Origin: Morinoia aosen
Lineage: Eukaryota; Arthropoda; Malacostraca; Amphipoda; Talitridae
Reading direction: 5' to 3'
Length of the DNA: 64,000 nt
Assembly (NCBI GenBank): GCA_030386875.1
Contig: CM059567.1
Location: 83,197,130 to 83,261,129, forward strand
Shown: piece by piece, positions 59,967 through 64,000 of the stretch
Layout: each line of letters opens with the position of its first letter
Numbering within the stretch: the first letter of the stretch is position 1
Program-made: the position numbers and the translations under genes
The notes under the pieces: generated by a model
What the model was told of the DNA's origin: nothing
The model's input: the letters and a program-made list of their open reading frames with translations, nothing else
Database searches by the model: none

Positions 59967-60686
59967 CCTCTCAAGTGGAAGGGACTGCAATGTCATCACC
60001 GTTGCATTGGCAATTTCTTCCCTGATTGAGCGAATAATAGTTATGAAGAAAAATGTCCTTCTTCCTCGCCCTACAACGGACACAGCAGTGGCTGAAAGTT
60101 ACACCTGCGTTTAGAGGGCTTGTTGACTATGACATCTGCCTTTCTTGGCGGTGAAGAGCGAGTACCTTTGACAACCTCACACTGATAGCACCGCCTCGAT
60201 GTGGTGTGTGGAAAATTTTTTGCTTCATGGGAGGTGCATTCTAAAAATCACAGATCATTGCTAGAGATTTATAAATTCAAAAACTCCAGTGGTACGTGCA
60301 CAGACACGTACGAGTAGAATTATGTGCCATGTGATCTGAAGAAGGAATTCGATAGACCGACCTTTACTGGACTTGACCTAGACTTGAACTGTAATTGACC
60401 TGATAAAACCAGCGACAAACCAAAAATTTTTATCTCCCAGTCCGACACCGGAGTTTCGCAGTGTTAGTTATCCATAAATAGAATTCAGCAATTAGTGGCT
60501 TTCCGATTTGCTTCAATTTAAAATTGTAGGTGCAGTTTGTTGAAGGATTCGAAAGACATTTCATTGAAGGGAATCAGCCGAAAATGCGGCGTTTGGACAT
60601 TCCACGTGGTGTATTTGTATTTGGCTGAGGAATCAGGAGGGTGCCTTATTCCGAGTTGTATCCCATTCGGTACGAATACCGTACGG
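59967..60686. other. Intergenic stretch left of hAT element 4
   Basis: No gene recognised with confidence. The last 190 bases are open on the minus strand, and this frame would continue across the hAT insertion point (see findings). Confidence 0.45.
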
Positions 60687-61267
60687 CGTACGATCAGTGC
60701 TTCCACTTTAGGGTAAAATACCCTATTTTAGGGTAATCAGGGGTTGTCTAGGGTAGAGTTTAGGGTAAAACAAAATTCCTTGTTTTTTAGGGTAATCGAC
60801 GTCTGTCGGGGTAGCGCAGCAAAATTGTTAAGGTAATTACCTGTTTTATTACCAATATCAAGTTTCCTCTCAAGTACCACAATATGCTTTGTGTAAGGTA
60901 CGTTGTGGAAGTACTCTACCGGAGCATTTATGAAAATGTTCAATAAGAGTCATACCTGGAGCAAACGCAAAACTTACCCGAACTCGGTATCAATTTAGTC
61001 TTTATTTCAAACAACGGTGAGGCGTAAATTACTGTGCACATCGCTGCATATCTCTCAGATCTCTCTTCAGTAAAATGTTGCCAGATTTTCTGCATACATA
61101 ATACCTTGGTTAATTAAAAGTAATTACAATAATTAGAGTGATAGGCAACTTGATATAAAGTTCTGAATTTTATATATTCTAGCCTTACATAACTAACTCT
61201 TAAATGTATCAAGATTCACACCAATAGATCAGTTATTGTTGTTCACTGAAATTGAAGAGCTATATAA

Positions 61268-61876
61268 AGGGGTGTATACACTAAGGGACATTTAGGCCTT
61301 GAGGCGCGACTCGTGTAGACGAGGCTCACCACTGAGGCTCATATTTGTGTGTGTGAGCCCGAAGTTCCCTATTCGCTCTGATCGAATTCGTGAGGCGCGC
61401 CGCACGTGAGCCTCGCAGCTCAGTCCCCGGTCAGTGTGTAGTTAGCAGTCATCAGGTGAGGTATAGCCCTTTGCTCATCGATTATGGCTGACATAACGCT
61501 GCCACGAGAAACTACATTGCTTTTAATTGAAATTTACTAAGCCCATCAATGCGTTTGGCAGACCGAGAGCTGCGAAAGTTTCTGCCATGGCTGCTTGCCA
61601 TTACATTTTAAAGAAAATAAACGAATATAGTATCATTTCACTCATGCAAATAAAAAAGAGATTACGTAGTTTATGATGCAGCAGCTATATTCAGACAACC
61701 TCGTCAACTGCAACCCATCTTTCATAGCAGATCGCCACGCACTGACTGATTTTAAGCAGCGCGTGCTGCGTCGCACGCTCCGTGTCTAGTCTAAACGCAC
61801 ATGGCTCATGTGAAGCTCCACACGAGGCGTCTACACGTGAGCCTGCAGCAAAATGGATACCAGTGTAAACAGGGCT
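61268..61876. mobile_element. PIF/Harbinger-like MITE inside hAT element 4
   Basis: About 609 bp flanked by TAA on both sides (61,265-61,267 and 61,877-61,879). Termini AGGGGTGTATACACT and inverted AGCCCTGTTTACACT match at 11 of 15 positions. GAGGC-containing words (GAGGCGCG, GAGGCTC, GAGGCGTC) recur near both ends. No coding region. Assignment rests on the TAA duplication and the terminus style, so it is less certain than the hAT calls. Confidence 0.55.
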
Positions 61877-61969
61877 TAACGTAAACAGAACGACACTGTT
61901 TGAGCCGCGGGCAGGTAGTTTTGGTTCAGTCGAGTGCTATTAACTGTGCCAGATGCTATCACGTGCAGT

Positions 61970-62900
61970 ATTGCACTGTGGCAGAATCAATTAAAGATAT
62001 GGCATACTGTACTAAATGCTCAACTGCCATTGCCTATCGTAAAACTGAGTTTATTCATCTTGCTAACAGTCAACGCCACAAATATTTCTCAATGCAGAGA
62101 AGGAAAACACAAACCATAACTTTGTTTATCTTATCAGCGATCCAATTGAGAAATCGACTAAAAATACTGAATTGCGGACTTTCACATCTGCACATCTTTC
62201 TGAGCATAATTTGCCTATTTCGTTGAGTGACTCACTGCTAAAACTACTGAAACTGATGTTTCTTAAAGTAAGTAAGCTGAGGGAAACAAAGAGTTTCAAA
62301 CATTATTAGACAATGTTTCGGTAAAGATCTACTAAGTTATCTTGTCGTTGTCATCAATGAACGTTTTTTTTTCTGTAATAATTGATGAAACAACTGACCG
62401 CTGTACAGCTAAACAGGTCGGAGTCATCGTCCAAAAATGGAGTGAGAGTGCAATTAGGAGCTTCTCTGTTCTTGTTGAAATTCATGATAGCGCAGCCGAT
62501 GGATTGTTTACTATACTGACAAAATGTTTCAGTGTTAAAAATATTAAATTGTACGACATTTTAGGGTTCTGTCCTGACACGCCTAAGGTTATGATGGGAT
62601 CCAAACATTCTGTGGCTTCTTTATTAAAAGAAGAATTCTCGACTTCCTAGAAGAAATGTTGGTTTGGTTGAAATACAGATATTGGGAGTTGATAAAAAAG
62701 CTTATAAGATAAAAATCGAGGGTCTTCTTCCTTTATTTTTGGTACTAGGGCTTAATAACGTAGGACTCCGATTCTTGAAGGAGCTACAAGTATTCGACTG
62801 TAGTCTTTTGTTTTTATTGACATGTAGGCTTCTGTCGAAAATTAATTTGGCCATGCCGAGATTCTTAAATGGAACGAGACGGTTATTTTTAATTCAATGG
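61970..62900 (+). pseudogene. hAT transposase remnant in element 4
   Basis: A BED-finger-like stretch (MAYCTKCSTAIAYRK...HLANSQRH) at about 61,997-62,085 is followed, in another frame at 62,130-62,263, by LRTFTSAHLSEHNLPISLSD, the post-BED segment of hAT transposases. NVFFSVIIDETTDRCTAKQ at about 62,360-62,415 is the start of the catalytic domain with its DETTD block (usually IDESTD). Frameshifts separate the blocks, and no intact second catalytic or C-terminal block is recognisable, so it is inactive. Confidence 0.8.
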
Positions 62901-63266
62901 GGCTAACTTTGAGCCTTGAGTAACAACTTGTACGCATTACTGAACGTAAATTATCTCTGCGCCAATTGAGTGAATACCGATTGCAAAAATTTTGTGAGTC
63001 AAAATTCTTCATTTAGTGCATTACATTCTTTGCCATGTTCATTGAAATTACAAGGAAAATTACCGTGTATTTAAATTTATTTCACACATAAATTTCTCTA
63101 TTTTTTGCGCAAAAATTGTGAACCTATATTTATGTTGTGTTCCATACTTAAATGTTTCGAGTATTAATTTGTTGCTCCTTTCCTCTTACTATGTCTTTGC
63201 TTCTCTCTGCTAGTCTGGAGTAGATCGCATACCACCTATACTTTACGCTCATTGAACAGACCTTGG

Positions 63267-63557
63267 AACAAAACAAAACAAACATTGGCATCTACGGGTG
63301 CTTCATTTCCAATTCAAGCCTGATACATCTCACCTTGTACAGTGTTTTTTCAAATACCTTATAACTAACACCAGGACGCCATGACACTTTCCCCCTGTCA
63401 AGACCGGTACCCATTTCAAACACCTGAGTAGAGTGGGTATTGTGTTTGAAATTTTTCCTCTATACCCAACGGAGAAAATCGCCACCCAGCGCCGGGATTA
63501 GAACCCTCGATGCCCGCATGGAGGCAGGTCCTTAAACAACACGGCTATGACGAGCAC
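63267..63557 (-). repeat. tRNA-derived SINE, copy 2
   Basis: Inverse copy of the SINE at 55,493. Read on the minus strand, the head has a box B-like GGTTCTAATCC and the body shares AATACCCACTC, AGGTGTTTGAAATGGGTACC and TATCAGGCTTGA. It ends in a TGTTT-rich tail (63,267-63,285). It lies inside hAT element 4 and is more diverged than copy 1. Confidence 0.82.
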
Positions 63558-63772
63558 ATCAAGGTAATCAAACAAAATTTCATTTTCAAATGTCTGCATG
63601 AACCCAAATTTTGTCATTTTTTCACACATAAACATGGGAACATTGAATATTTTAATGTAATACCAGCAATGGGCTTATTTAATATATTAGGGTAATTTAT
63701 GCATTTTCAGGGTAATCTTGAATGACGTTTTAGGGTAGGAACTTTCACACTCGTGGAAGCCCTGCGTACGAT

Positions 63773-64000
63773 GCCATCCTCCAGCTCAGACCGCGACGTG
63801 CCTTTGTGAACGGTGGTTGTGTTGTGCAAGCGTTCTGCGATAGCTCGTTGACGAGAATTTCGCGAGCTGGTGAGAAATTTTTAGTTGATGTGCGTTTACG
63901 TTCACAACTGATAGTTCTTGTTCAGATAAGTTGAGCCCCCCGTGAGAGAAATCAAAGTGCGAACTAAGTGATTCCTTGACAATTACAATCTGTGACAAAC
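63773..64000. other. Right flank of hAT element 4
   Basis: Less AT-rich than the surroundings. A minus-strand frame at about 63,773-63,885 would join the open frame at 60,518-60,694 if the hAT were absent. A separate minus-strand frame at 63,786-63,998 overlaps it. No domain recognised. Confidence 0.4.

Larger units (their letters stand above)
60695..63764 (+). mobile_element. hAT element 4 (TAGGGTAA motif)
   Basis: 3,070 bp with termini CAGTGCTTCCAC on the left and inverted CAGGGCTTCCAC on the right (one mismatch), flanked by a perfect 8-bp duplication CGTACGAT (60,687-60,694 and 63,765-63,772). TAGGGTA(A) occurs about five times near the left end and three times near the right end, in one orientation. 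A hairpin TAGGGTAAAATACCCTA (60,709-60,725) adjoins the left terminus. It contains a broken + strand transposase, a PIF-like MITE and a SINE. Confidence 0.92.

Overview
This looks like arthropod nuclear DNA, most likely from an insect. The 5S rRNA sequence is of insect/arthropod type. There is an intron-rich C2H2 zinc-finger gene, and the introns and flanks carry insect-style mobile elements: mariner, Tc1, hAT, PIF/Harbinger-like MITEs, a tRNA-derived SINE and a non-LTR retrotransposon. The sequence alone does not let me name a genus.

Region 1 (1 to about 27,482) is a head-to-tail 5S rDNA array. It holds 25 complete 5S genes, all on the + strand, spaced 1,086-1,093 bp apart. It continues past the left edge of the window. 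The roughly 970-bp spacers fall into two subfamilies. One has a 4-T terminator and a TGAC upstream flank; the other has a 5-T terminator and a CGAC, TCGC or TGGC flank. Multi-unit blocks recur at other places in the array, which indicates block duplication or unequal exchange. The 5S genes themselves are nearly uniform; copies 20 and 24 carry changes.

Region 2 (27,886-44,327) is one + strand gene for a large irregular C2H2 zinc-finger protein. Five well-supported exons are all joined by phase-0 introns, and a sixth exon is putative. One zinc finger is assembled across the exon B/C junction. The first exon starts only about 400 bp after the 5S array, so the gene either begins there or has earlier exons on the far side of the array. 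Its introns hold a deleted DD41D mariner, a decayed non-LTR retrotransposon and copies of an unclassified dispersed repeat (RepA). Downstream, about 46,085-46,230, lies a decayed partial duplicate of the last exon.

Region 3 (about 47.7-64 kb) is gene-poor and packed with DNA transposons. A Tc1 relic is followed by a 524-bp PIF/Harbinger-like MITE that has been filled by three independent hAT insertions, one of which received a fourth. A fifth hAT lies at 60,695-63,764 and contains another PIF-like MITE and a SINE. All five hATs have perfect 8-bp target-site duplications. Their termini are similar, but each has its own short subterminal motif, repeated in the same orientation at both ends and usually forming a hairpin next to one terminus. 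This shared design with family-specific words is the most striking signal in the window. Every transposase seen here is broken.
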